A DNA stretch of 57,502 nt from a virus. Location: the IMG/VR virus record IMGVR_UViG_3300028410_000013, positions 1-57,502 of that record; one strand, written 5' to 3'. Below, in pieces: positions 46,478-56,600 of this stretch; within the stretch, counting starts at the first letter, position 1, and each line of letters begins with the position of its first letter. The translations under genes and the position numbers were made by a program. A model generated the notes under the pieces. The model worked only from the letters and a program-made list of their open reading frames with translations. It had not been told where the DNA came from and did no database searches.

Positions 46478-47671
46478 ATGCGTGACTACACTGAGCTAGA
46501 AACCCTCTTATACCGGGGTTTCTTGACATCGGAGGTAGTGGTTGGCGACGTTCCCATCGTGCTCAAGTCGATGAACCATGTCGAGTATGAGTTACTAGAC
46601 CTGCAATCCTTCGGGACCGGGCCGGGTTGGGAAGAAGAGGCAGGCTACACGCTTGCCTATTCTACGGTTTTCTTCAACCACATCAACATCCTCCCGCAGC
46701 GCCACGAGATGGTGCCGACCCTAGCAGAGGCATTTGCGAAGATGCCTCGGTCTGTGCTGGTCTCCCTTTTAATTGTTACGCAGGGCTTAAACCGCAAGAC
46801 GGCAAAGCTCATGGAGTGGGTCCAGCCTTATTCTTACGGACCTGAGTCCCGACAGAATTGGGTCATGCGCCGGGGCCAAAACCTCTGTGACACAAAGACT
46901 ACAGGGTTCTCTGGTACCAGTGATCTGGGTGTCAATATGCACCAAAAGCTCTGGACGTATTTCAACAGCATGGAAGACGAGGAATCGGCCTTCTTAGCGG
47001 ACTACAACCTCGCCAAGTTTATGATAAGCCCGCACAGTAAGGACGTTCAAAAGATGGACCAGAAGGATTCCAAGAAGATGCGTACTCGTGACCAGCGCCG
47101 CAAGGCTATCTATCAGGGTACAGATCCTTCGGTGTTCACAGAGAACGGGCAAATCAAGGTCACAAACGAGACTGCCGAGGAGCTACTGGACCAGATGGAG
47201 CGGTCTGTCAAAGGTGAGAAGGATTACCACGACTTGGTTATTGAAGAGCACCAACGCCGTGTGCGTCAGGGCTACCAGAAGCAACGAGAAGATGAAGAGA
47301 GACGTAAAGAAGAGGCACGCCAGCGCCAGCGTGAAGATTACCGCCGAGAGCTAGAGCAAGAGCTAGAAGGCTATACGCCGGAAGAGATAGAGCACTACTT
47401 AAAGGTAGCAGACAACCGGAGCTTTGAGCGCCGCCAAGACATGGTTCAAAAACCAACGGTATCGGTGGAAGAACAAGAGCGCAATCTGCTCCGGTGGGGC
47501 TTCTTGGAGGAACAAGATTTGCCCGCCGAACGACGCCACTACTACAAGGAAGCTGCTCAAAAGTCGTCGGACAATGAGAATCCATTGATAAAAGAACATT
47601 ATGAGAGGGTGAGCAATGACCTCAACACCATGAAACCGCCACGGCGGGGTGTTGAAGACGACACAGAGTGA
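46478..47671 (+). CDS. Putative second tail assembly protein upstream of tape measure
   Basis: 397 residues: an N-terminal alpha/beta domain (~1-130), then a long charged coiled coil (RRVRQGYQKQREDEERRKEE, residues ~265-300). It sits immediately before the tape measure gene, where the second chaperone-type protein of myoviruses is encoded. Possibly a scaffold or chaperone for the tape measure. No family motif to prove it. Confidence 0.5.
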   Translation: MRDYTELETLLYRGFLTSEVVVGDVPIVLKSMNHVEYELLDLQSFGTGPGWEEEAGYTLAYSTVFFNHINILPQRHEMVPTLAEAFAKMPRSVLVSLLIVTQGLNRKTAKLMEWVQPYSYGPESRQNWVMRRGQNLCDTKTTGFSGTSDLGVNMHQKLWTYFNSMEDEESAFLADYNLAKFMISPHSKDVQKMDQKDSKKMRTRDQRRKAIYQGTDPSVFTENGQIKVTNETAEELLDQMERSVKGEKDYHDLVIEEHQRRVRQGYQKQREDEERRKEEARQRQREDYRRELEQELEGYTPEEIEHYLKVADNRSFERRQDMVQKPTVSVEEQERNLLRWGFLEEQDLPAERRHYYKEAAQKSSDNENPLIKEHYERVSNDLNTMKPPRRGVEDDTE

Positions 47672-47676
47672 CCTAG

Positions 47677-50600
47677 ATGGCTGATGATCTGACAAAACTG
47701 GTCTTTGAGATTGAGCAGCGTGGTGCTGCCGATGTTGAATCACGCTTTCGCAATATCGAAGGCTCGCTGGCGGGGGCACTTAAGCAGTACCAGAAAATGT
47801 CTTCCGAGGCCGACGGGTCTACGAAGAAGATGTTTACCAATGCGGGTGCTATTAAAGAGCAGTTGACTACTCTGGAAAAAGGTATTGTGTCCGCAGGGAA
47901 AGCTTACGGGGGCATGTTCTCCGGTGGGAAGATTAGGAAGCAGGAGCAACGGCTTAGGGGTCTTCAGAAAGAGTACGACAAGATCAACCAGACAATGACT
48001 GCGGGTGACGAGCAGCAAAAGAAAGCTGCGCAGTCACGTATGACAGACCTTAAAAAAGCTATCGACTTTGAGGCCGCGCAGACCACGAAGGTCTTCCAGA
48101 AGCACAAGCAAGAGTTCGATAAAATTGTTGCTTCTGAAAAGAAGACCATCGGTGACCTGACCAAAGAAGGGCTGGGCGGTGTTCGGGGTCTCGTTGGTGA
48201 TGTTGCAGGGGGAGATTTCAAGAGTGTTGGTCAGCGGTTGGGTGGGGGGGTAAGCGAGTTAGGCCAACAGGTAGGCAAGCGCGGCTCCGATATGGAGATG
48301 GCGGGCGGCAATGCTAAGATGGCTAAGTTGCTCAAGACATTTGCTAAAGTGGCTATCCCAATAGCCGCTATCGTAGGACCTTTGGGAGCCTTGGTAGCGG
48401 CCTTTGTAGCTCTCGACGGCAAAGTCACTGAAACGAACAAGTCGATGCTGGCCAATATCTCACTGGTGGAGATGGCGGGAACCCAATACACAAATACGAA
48501 AGATCAGATAGCAGATGCTGAGGAGGCTATGGCCCAATTCAGGGACACCGCTATGACGGACATGAATCTCCGTATGTTGGGCCTTGATGAGAAAGAGATG
48601 GGCCAGATTCTAGCTACAATGAATGAGCAGGGAATGCTCTTGGGGGATCTCAGAGAGCAGGGGGTAGGTTACTCTGAGGCATTAGAGGTAGCGCAGGTAG
48701 CAGCCCTGAACCTTGGCGTTGATGCCAGCGAAACCGCAGGACTTATTGGAACACTGGCAGACGTAACGTCGCAGTCTTTTGACGAAGCAGCCGCATCCCT
48801 CTCCCAGATTGTTTCCTTTGCACAGGAGGCGGGAATCAACACTAAGAAGTTCTTCTCGGTAGTTCAAAATGTGGTCGGAGAGATGGGCCTCTACAACTAC
48901 AGGGTCACGGAAACAGCGGCTCTTTTTAGCAAGCTGTCGAACATCATGGACGCCAAGAGTGCCGAAGAGTTTACCACGCAGCTAGGGAGTGCTGTTAAAG
49001 ATATGAGCGCCTTGGAGCGAACGTCCTTGGTTGTGGTAAACGGTCTGGGCATGGTCGCAGAGATGGCGGACAAGACGCAGCGTAGAATGGAACAGAGCCT
49101 TGACCCAGAGAAGATGATGTCGGCCTTTGAGAAGGTTGGAATGGCCGAACTGTTTGAGAAAGGGGATATCAACGAGGCTATGAAAAGCATGACTCGGACC
49201 CAGCGAAATGCCTTACAGTCCGCCATATCTGATGTAGATCAAGCCACGGGAGAAGAGTTCCGAAAGTACCGCAATGTCCTAGAGGCGAATCGGAATGATG
49301 TTATGGCGATGTCGGGCGTATTAGCTGATTTCGCTCTAGGGGACCAGATCAAGCTACAGGTAGGCGACCTTGAGAAAAAGCTGGGAATGCCTCTAGAGAA
49401 CATGAACTCGGTTTTAGCAGAGAGTCAAGGTGTGTCCGAATCCCAGCTTAGGATGCTTAAAGCCATGAAGTCGGACCTGTCGGGTGACCTAGAGCGCCTT
49501 AGGATGGTCGATGAGGAAAAGTTTGACGAGTTGGCCGAGCAAATGGGCTACAACGTCGACCGGGCAGACGTTATGAATGGTAAGATGGATGCGTTTGACT
49601 TGATGAGTACGATGACAGAAAAGAAGCAAAGCGAACTCATCGATGAGCAGAAAGACCAGAAGACACTGGCGGAAAAGTCCGCGGAAATGCAGCGGTCGAT
49701 GCTAGACACAATGAAGTACAAACTGATGGATCTCGTGTCTGGCATTTACAAAGCTATTCTCGACATCCACTCTGCTATCATGAAGTGGGGTTTCGAGGAG
49801 GAAGACGTTGGAGGCGAACTTAGGCGAGAGGCCCTTAATAGGGAATTTGACCTGAGAAGAGAAAGCCGGAAGGTTGCACAGATGCAACCCGGTGATGCCA
49901 AAGTAAGGGCCGAAGCAGAACTTGAAAGAAAGAGGAATGATATAGCAGCGCAACAAAAGAGAATCCAAGCTACTGAGGGGATGGATGCGGTAACTATTGG
50001 AGGCCGAAATCGGGACCGTAGAAAGACGGTTGAAATGATGGGACAGTACGGGGTTACTTCCATCACTGATTTGGAACGATTGGTTCAGGCTAGGAATAAG
50101 AGGCGGGGCACTCTTCGTGATACGGTAGGCAAGGACTTGGCAAGCAGAGGTGCTAAACCTTATGTTGTTAATGGCAAAGCGACCGTTTTGACTCCCGAGC
50201 AAGCGGCAGAAAGGCGGAAGACTGCTGCGAGCGTGTATGAGCCTACGGGTCCGAGTGGTCACCGTACAATGCAGCAGTATATCGCGTCAAAGGCCGAACG
50301 GCTTATGGGGGCAGAGGAGGCGGGTTCGGCGCAGGCCAGTAAGGATATAGAGTCGGCACTAAAGGACGGCTCTGTCACAGACAAAGAGATAAAAAAGCTG
50401 CAACAGGATCAGATTAACTTATTCGAGTCTAAAGGGATTAAGCTGGCCCCTGATGTGGCGGGTAGCTTGGCCAAAGCCATTGTTGATGAACAGCTTAAAG
50501 CCCAGATTCGTAAAGACGTATTGAAGGCCGGTTTCAGTAGGGGACAAGCGGCCCAGCTTACGGACCTCCTTATGTCGGGCGATTCTGCGGGCCTTGAGGA

Positions 50601-50940
50601 ATTTGGTGCAGGTCTAGGAAAAGGACAAAAGGGCCAAGCCAAAAACCTGATGAGTAAGTACGTTCCTACAGTAGCAAAAGATGCCAAGATTATGACAAGT
50701 GGTGTCCCCATGCTGGACCTCCAAGCTGGTGATATTATTGTTGACCAAGAGTCTCTGGCCTCTACCTTGGCTGGGGGTAAGGGAGACTATGTACCGGAGT
50801 TGGTGCGCAAAGCGGGGGGTCGGGGTGGCGGCGGCGGTCTAAATGCCACCTTCAACATCTACGGGGGGAACACGTCTGAGATACGACAGACCATCCTAAA
50901 AGTGCTACAGGAATGGGAGCGCAAGAGGAGTATGAGCTAA
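47677..50940 (+). CDS. Tail tape measure protein
   Basis: 1087 residues. Starts LVFEIEQRGAADVESRFRNI with long helices and coiled coil, a hydrophobic segment at ~220-245 (VAIPIAAIVGPLGALVAAFV), a helical repeat-rich middle, and a C-terminal FNIYGGNTSEIRQTILKVLQ signature common in tape measure proteins. Length would correspond to a tail of roughly 160 nm if about 0.15 nm per residue applies. It fixes tail length and is expelled with the DNA. Followed one base later by baseplate genes. Confidence 0.9.
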   Translation: MADDLTKLVFEIEQRGAADVESRFRNIEGSLAGALKQYQKMSSEADGSTKKMFTNAGAIKEQLTTLEKGIVSAGKAYGGMFSGGKIRKQEQRLRGLQKEYDKINQTMTAGDEQQKKAAQSRMTDLKKAIDFEAAQTTKVFQKHKQEFDKIVASEKKTIGDLTKEGLGGVRGLVGDVAGGDFKSVGQRLGGGVSELGQQVGKRGSDMEMAGGNAKMAKLLKTFAKVAIPIAAIVGPLGALVAAFVALDGKVTETNKSMLANISLVEMAGTQYTNTKDQIADAEEAMAQFRDTAMTDMNLRMLGLDEKEMGQILATMNEQGMLLGDLREQGVGYSEALEVAQVAALNLGVDASETAGLIGTLADVTSQSFDEAAASLSQIVSFAQEAGINTKKFFSVVQNVVGEMGLYNYRVTETAALFSKLSNIMDAKSAEEFTTQLGSAVKDMSALERTSLVVVNGLGMVAEMADKTQRRMEQSLDPEKMMSAFEKVGMAELFEKGDINEAMKSMTRTQRNALQSAISDVDQATGEEFRKYRNVLEANRNDVMAMSGVLADFALGDQIKLQVGDLEKKLGMPLENMNSVLAESQGVSESQLRMLKAMKSDLSGDLERLRMVDEEKFDELAEQMGYNVDRADVMNGKMDAFDLMSTMTEKKQSELIDEQKDQKTLAEKSAEMQRSMLDTMKYKLMDLVSGIYKAILDIHSAIMKWGFEEEDVGGELRREALNREFDLRRESRKVAQMQPGDAKVRAEAELERKRNDIAAQQKRIQATEGMDAVTIGGRNRDRRKTVEMMGQYGVTSITDLERLVQARNKRRGTLRDTVGKDLASRGAKPYVVNGKATVLTPEQAAERRKTAASVYEPTGPSGHRTMQQYIASKAERLMGAEEAGSAQASKDIESALKDGSVTDKEIKKLQQDQINLFESKGIKLAPDVAGSLAKAIVDEQLKAQIRKDVLKAGFSRGQAAQLTDLLMSGDSAGLEEFGAGLGKGQKGQAKNLMSKYVPTVAKDAKIMTSGVPMLDLQAGDIIVDQESLASTLAGGKGDYVPELVRKAGGRGGGGGLNATFNIYGGNTSEIRQTILKVLQEWERKRSMS

Positions 50941-50941
50941 G

Positions 50942-51493
50942 ATGCCTACCGGATTTCCAGTTGCGTCCATACCAAGTGCTTTTTCGGGACCAAATGATGT
51001 CCGGGGCAAAATCCCTGTGCTCTTTCAGGTGCTCTCTTTGAACCACGAGGAGACTCTTTTACCAGAGGCCATGTTCCTCCATGTCAACCCCACTTCCTTG
51101 AGCCTTAATTACTCCAAGCTGGTTGAGAGGTTCCAGACTCGTGGGGGATGGCAAGAGCAACACTTCGGGGATGCGCTCACTACAATCTCCGCTGACGTGA
51201 CATCGGGAGCCTTCATTAATGTGGACACCGGGCTGGCTGTTACGACCCGCAGAGACACCATCGCCTATGAGAAATTCTTGCACCTGCAAGAGATTTTCCA
51301 CAACAACGGTTCGATCTACGACCGTAATGGGAATGTACAGTACCGGGGCCGTATCCGAATAACGTTTGAGGGCGGCATCTACGACGGCTCTTTTCGCAGC
51401 TTGAACATCAACGAATCTGCTTCAAGCCCCTTTCAGTTCACGGCTGACTTTGACTTTACGGTCGAAAAAGAAGTCACGTCATTGCTCATCTGA
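50942..51493 (+). CDS. Baseplate/tail-tip protein, paralogue 1
   Basis: 183 residues of one beta-rich domain: MFLHVNPTSLSLNYSKLVE, GGWQEQHFGDAL, YEKFLHLQEIFHNNGSIYDR, and a final FTADFDFTVEKE. Each block has a counterpart in the C-terminal half of the next gene (MYVNPTTF, EHWGEQLP, FLSLFQVYRSNGYIYN, FDYNFSFTVRFE). So the two are tandem paralogues, this one being the domain alone. Position between tape measure and hub indicates a baseplate hub or initiator component. Confidence 0.7.
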   Translation: MPTGFPVASIPSAFSGPNDVRGKIPVLFQVLSLNHEETLLPEAMFLHVNPTSLSLNYSKLVERFQTRGGWQEQHFGDALTTISADVTSGAFINVDTGLAVTTRRDTIAYEKFLHLQEIFHNNGSIYDRNGNVQYRGRIRITFEGGIYDGSFRSLNINESASSPFQFTADFDFTVEKEVTSLLI

Positions 51494-51503
51494 GGTATAG
51501 TCT

Positions 51504-52742
51504 GTGGCTGATGACGAATTCCAAGAAGTGCTTGGTACGTTCCTAGACGATGATACGGTACGACCCGACCTAACTCCAAGGCTCAACAAAACGTTCCGTA
51601 AGGCCCGTTCCGTGGTAGGGGAGTATGCTACCCTAGTTAACGGGCGGGGATACGAATTTCGGGCCTTCCCGTCACCGGTACAGGCAGTTAGCGGGGCTAA
51701 GAGGCCGCTTATTCCTATGCTCATTTCGGTCATACCCCCAGACAGGTACCCGACCGGAGAGACTGTCCGCCGTAAAATATCCGCCCCCCCACAGAATGAT
51801 ATTGCCTTGACCGCTGTGACCGAACGTTTCAGCCCACAGGCAGGTGGCTCTCGCAACATCAACCGGATACTACCTACCAGCCCCGAGGCGGCTGCTCGAA
51901 TCGAGGAGCTACAGGGGTTACTAGCGTCCGGCAACCTTGACAGTCAGGCCACCACGAACGCCCAGAATGAGATAGACCGCCTCTTAGCCGAATCTCGCTT
52001 CATTGAAGTGGAGGTACCGGTAGGCACTCCCGCTGGCGAGGCACAACAGGTGCGTCGTACAGACAACTACCTAGACCAGTTACAGGATCGCTACCGCCAG
52101 TTCCAGCAAAACTCCCGAGAAGCGAAAGAGAGCATTGATCTCCAGAACACGCGCATCACGGGACCAAACAAGACCGAAGTTAACGACCCCTACTCCCGGT
52201 TACAGAGCATTAAGCGTCAGCGGGAACGGACAGTGAAAGATGACCTTGAATTCTTGCGCCTACAGGCGGAGAATATGTCCTCGCTACCCCCGCTCTTCAT
52301 GTACGTCAACCCGACGACTTTCGCCAAGGGATACGCACATATTGTCTCAGACGGTAACAAGACTAGGGACGGTTACACGGTAGAGCATTGGGGCGAGCAG
52401 TTGCCTACGATAACTGCCACAGGGCAGGTAGGAGCCTTCTATGTCAACAGCGAGGACAGGCTCGGGCGCTCCGCAGGTGGACTGGCGGTGTCTGCCCGTA
52501 AAGGTTCCTTTGCTTACCAGCAATTCTTGTCCCTTTTCCAAGTATACCGCTCTAACGGCTACATCTACAATGCGGGCGGTCGTATTTCGCTGGTAGGATC
52601 TGTGACCATCCTCTACGATAATGTCCTCTACACAGGCTCTTTCAGTTCGATGTCGCTCACCCACTCCGAAGAGAAGCCCTTTACGTTTGACTACAATTTC
52701 AGCTTCACGGTGCGTTTCGAGCAGACCATCAAAGACCTCTGA
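51504..52742 (+). CDS. Baseplate/tail-tip protein, paralogue 2 with N-terminal extension
   Basis: GTG start behind GAGG. 412 residues: ~250-residue N-terminal part with a helical coiled region (NAQNEIDRLLAESRF, LDQLQDRYRQFQQNSREAKE), then the ~150-residue domain shared with the preceding gene. The shared domain plus different extensions suggest a hetero-oligomeric ring arising by gene duplication. Likely virion baseplate component. Stop overlaps the next ATG (TGATG). Confidence 0.7.
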   Translation: MADDEFQEVLGTFLDDDTVRPDLTPRLNKTFRKARSVVGEYATLVNGRGYEFRAFPSPVQAVSGAKRPLIPMLISVIPPDRYPTGETVRRKISAPPQNDIALTAVTERFSPQAGGSRNINRILPTSPEAAARIEELQGLLASGNLDSQATTNAQNEIDRLLAESRFIEVEVPVGTPAGEAQQVRRTDNYLDQLQDRYRQFQQNSREAKESIDLQNTRITGPNKTEVNDPYSRLQSIKRQRERTVKDDLEFLRLQAENMSSLPPLFMYVNPTTFAKGYAHIVSDGNKTRDGYTVEHWGEQLPTITATGQVGAFYVNSEDRLGRSAGGLAVSARKGSFAYQQFLSLFQVYRSNGYIYNAGGRISLVGSVTILYDNVLYTGSFSSMSLTHSEEKPFTFDYNFSFTVRFEQTIKDL

Positions 52743-53179
52743 TGCCTCTTATCCTCCGAAATGCGAAACCAGTAGTAGGCGACTATGTGGTGTACTACGA
52801 GATTGATTACTTCGAGGATGGGGATGGCTGGGAGGTGTACCCCTGCTTTGAGGTATTTCTAGCCGAGTTTCGGGGTTTGAATAATCCCCGTATGAATTTC
52901 CTGTGGGGTGGTAAGAAAGATGAAGTCATGTGGGCCGTCATTGAAACGGGAGCATTCTTTTTCTCAGCCATCGAAAAATACAGCCGGATAAGCAGCTACA
53001 AGTATATCGACACTATTCCTCAGGATAGGTTTTTAGGCGTCGTTTGTGGTAAGATAGAGGCCGATGATCCGGGAGTGGTTAAGGACTACCTCAAAAGGGT
53101 GGTACAACACTACCGCCCCTTGTTTGAAGAGGAAATGAAGGACTTGGTATACGACCTTGCGACTGAGGAATTGTTTTGA
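52742..53179 (+). CDS. Unknown 145-residue protein
   Basis: Starts on the previous stop. Acidic, aromatic alpha/beta protein (YVVYYEIDYFEDGDGWEVYP). No family recognised. Inserted with the next gene among baseplate genes, so not necessarily structural. Confidence 0.55.
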   Translation: MPLILRNAKPVVGDYVVYYEIDYFEDGDGWEVYPCFEVFLAEFRGLNNPRMNFLWGGKKDEVMWAVIETGAFFFSAIEKYSRISSYKYIDTIPQDRFLGVVCGKIEADDPGVVKDYLKRVVQHYRPLFEEEMKDLVYDLATEELF

Positions 53180-53631
53180 AATACGCCTTGTACTTAGATG
53201 ATGAGCGCAGTCCCTCGGTGGAAGACCGCCCTTGGGTGATTGTTCGCACATCGGATGCTTTCAAGCAGGTGATCTTGGAGAAGGGTCTACCCTCTTACAT
53301 TTCATTTGACCACGACTTGGGAGAAGGTTCTGAGAATGGGTATGAGTGCCTGAAATGGTTCGGTGATTGGTGCATGGACCACGGGGTTGATATGCGAGGC
53401 ATTGAGATGAATGCGCACACGGCGAATCCTGTGGGACGTGATAATATGGTGGGGTACATCGCCAGCTATGCTCGCTTCCGTACCGACTTCGTAGAAGAGC
53501 TAGTGCCGGAGTACGCCAAGTGTGTCGGAGGCACGCACGGCCCTATGGTGTATTCAGTGGAAAGCACCAACCTATATCGCAAGCCGATGTTCATGTGCAC
53601 GACCTGCGGCTTTGGGTGCTCGGCACGCTAA
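53176..53631 (+). CDS. Cyclic-phosphate-processing receiver-like (cREC) protein
   Basis: TTG start overlapping the previous stop (TTGA). Residues 1-105 match the receiver-like fold LYLDDERSPS, then WVIVRTSDAFKQVI, and ISFDHDLGEGSENGYECLKW, which is characteristic of the cyclic-phosphate-processing receiver family found in phages and linked to RNA-end repair. The C-terminal ~40 residues add a Cys pair set (CVGG ... CTTCGFGC), probably a zinc ribbon. With eight tRNAs and a nucleotidyltransferase nearby, a tRNA repair role is plausible. Confidence 0.75.
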   Translation: MKYALYLDDERSPSVEDRPWVIVRTSDAFKQVILEKGLPSYISFDHDLGEGSENGYECLKWFGDWCMDHGVDMRGIEMNAHTANPVGRDNMVGYIASYARFRTDFVEELVPEYAKCVGGTHGPMVYSVESTNLYRKPMFMCTTCGFGCSAR

Positions 53632-53667
53632 TGCGTCTATATCTAGCGGCAGTAACACTGGAGAGTT

Positions 53668-56600
53668 ATGTTTGAAGGGACTTACAAGGCGAACCGACGA
53701 CCCGTAGAAACGACGGCACCGGATTGCCTTGTCTACATCCAAGGCGAACTAAGCCTCCCCTCAGGGGCAAACCCATACCGCCGCATCAACATTCAGCCAC
53801 TCATCAACTCTGTTTCGGTAAACGTAGGACTTGATGGTGGTTCGGCTTCTGCTTCCATTGACCTCCACATACCCCGCCACTACCTAGACGACATTTTTGT
53901 GGGGGGCCAACTCTCTATCACGACCATGATGGAGGTCCAGATATACATGAAGGGCCAGTTCACGGTCGGCGGCGCTGGTCAGTTCTACCCGGTATTCTGG
54001 GGGATCACGACATCTGTGAGCGAGAACTACAGTGCCGGTGAGCACACGGTTTCTATCTCATGCTCGGACATCCTTTACTGGTGGGAGAACCAACAGATAA
54101 ACATCAACCCATCTTGGCTAGGGGCGAGGAAAGACCAAACACAACAGTTCAACCTAGAGGGCAATTACTTCACGAAGAAAAATCCTTACTCCATCATGTA
54201 TACGCTGGCGCGCCGTGTTTACGGTGATTCCATGAACGTGCGAAACATGGGCGTTCCCGGCACCGGGTTCCGTTCAGAGGCTCCAGAGTCTCAAAGACGC
54301 AGGCTCATGGCGTATTGGTCCAGACGGTGGGGTCGTATCGGCCAGTCCCTTCGGATGTTTGGCCCTACGGGACAGGTTCTACAGGGGGATTTGCTACAGT
54401 TTGCAATCGACCCCCGAAAGTTCCGACGTAGTAAAGCAGGCAGTGCCGCTAAGATAGATGGCCGCTTCTACGATGCGTTTCAGCAGGGGGACATTGACTT
54501 CTCACAGGTGTCGCCGTTCGCTCTCGTGTTCTCACAACTCCAGAGCCTTGAACTCTATAACTCTGAGTTCGAGACTCGTCTGGGCATCGCCAACCAAGTC
54601 AAAGAGGCTATCGGTTACGAATTCTTCATGGACGTGACTGGTGAACTCATCTTCAAGCCACCCTTCTACAATCTAGACGTACGACCGAACTTTCCTGTGT
54701 CGTGGATACGGGATATTGATGTCATCTCGTGGGGTTTCGCTGAGAACCCCCCAGACGCCACTTTCATCGAAGCCACCGGCTTTCAGTTTGGGGACCAGCG
54801 GGTAGGACTTGCAGACGAGATTCAGCCTAAGGCTACTTACGTCGATTACCGGCTCGTCCAGAAGTACGGGTGGAAGCCCGGATCGTTCTCCTCAGAGTAC
54901 ATTGGGTCACGGGATTTCGGCGGTTCAAAAGCTCTCTTCTATCACCTTGTGGACATCCTTGATAAGCAGAACGCACGAGTCAACAATGGCACGGCCACGA
55001 TCCCGCTCCGTCCAGAGCTTCGGCTAGGCTACCCTGTGTATGTAGAGGGTAAGGACGCCTATTACTACCTCGAATCCCTCAGTCACACCTTCTCGTACGG
55101 CTCAAGGTGTACCACGCAGGCCACCCTTATGGCCCGCCGCCAGAAGTTCTATGCAGACTTCGGTAGCTGGAACAAAGAGAATCTGGAACCAAAGCCGGGA
55201 GACACCGCAGACCCCGGCCTTATCCCCCAGAACATGTACAAGAGGCCCATTGACCCCACATCAGGCACCCCCGTAGGCGACCGCAATGTTATCCTTGCCT
55301 ATCAGCCTTCCAAAGATTTAGAAGCAGATCACGGGGAGGTGAAAACATTTGATGAGCAAGGGGATAACGATGCGGCGGGTGCTCTCAGGCGGGACCTCGT
55401 AGACTTGCGCTCACAGTTTGGTACCTCCGGCCCTAACAAGTACGTCTTTAAGATTGACCCTAACCGAGACAAACCTTACCGGTCCAATGACACGAACGAA
55501 CGGTCGTCAGGCCCGGTCACCCACATCGAGGACGACCGGCAGAAGGACATCGAGGACGACCGGCCTATTACCGTCAATGCCGTGATCTTGCCTGTCTCAG
55601 ACGAGAGGGGGTATGAGGTTATCGGAGGATATGAGTATGGACGGAGGGTGACGCTTGGGACAGAGGGATTTGTCTACGATAAGGACGAGACAGACATCCG
55701 AGTAGACGGCTTACTTACCATGCAGCCTCAGAATCAGCGGGGAGGTACGACTACTCAGAATCTTAATCCCGACCTGTCTAACCGCGCCGCCACCGCCCAG
55801 AAAGCCAACGTCCAGAAGGATAAGACCTTCTTGATAGACCCCAATAACTATGGGCGACTCTTGACCGAGGTACGTCCCCCGGAAATCACCAGCCACGACT
55901 TGGTGGGCCTTGCCCGTCTGGAAGCTACCGAGTTGGTAAGTAAGCTGCAAAAGCAGCGGCTAGAGGGTGCGACACCCTCGACACCTTCGAGGCCGGATAC
56001 GCCCCCAAGTGAGCAGGGCATCTCCCGCACCTCGACATCCGCACAGTCTATCCGAGGCCGAACCTTCCGTTACAACTCAAACGTAGCGGCGTGGCGTACT
56101 ACGATACGCTCTGTACGCTCAGAGTTTGGCTACTCTGAGGAAACTTACAGTGACGAGACCCTTTTAGCGATTATCCATACAGAGAGTGCTGGCAACGCCA
56201 ACGCCCGTAGAACCAATAAGGATGGGAAACTGTCTCAGTTTGTAGGTCTTTTTCAGATAGGAAAGGACAATGCTTCTGACGAAGGTCGCAAAAACACGGA
56301 CTTCGCCGGGAACGGTGCCCTGTCTATTCAGCACTTCTTGGAGTATCAAGATGCCTACAAAGACAGACATCAAGGTGACCCCCGCAAGCAAGCCATTCTG
56401 TGGAAGGCAGGTCCCGGTGCCCTTGATGCATACAACAGGCAAGAGGCCGCTGGCGCTTCTACACAAGCACTTGAAAACTGGCTGGCCAACTACCCCCCCA
56501 GCAAAGAGAAGAAGTGGGGCGTAGACGAATACGCTTCGAGAGTAAAGGCCGCTGCGCAGGTTTGGACGGACGCCATTACGGGTGATCCAAGCCCTTCCGA

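Noticed and set aside
45281-47671. Programmed frameshift between the two tail-chaperone-like genes
   Set aside because: No overlap and no slippery heptamer; the first gene ends in a normal stop and the second has its own ATG.
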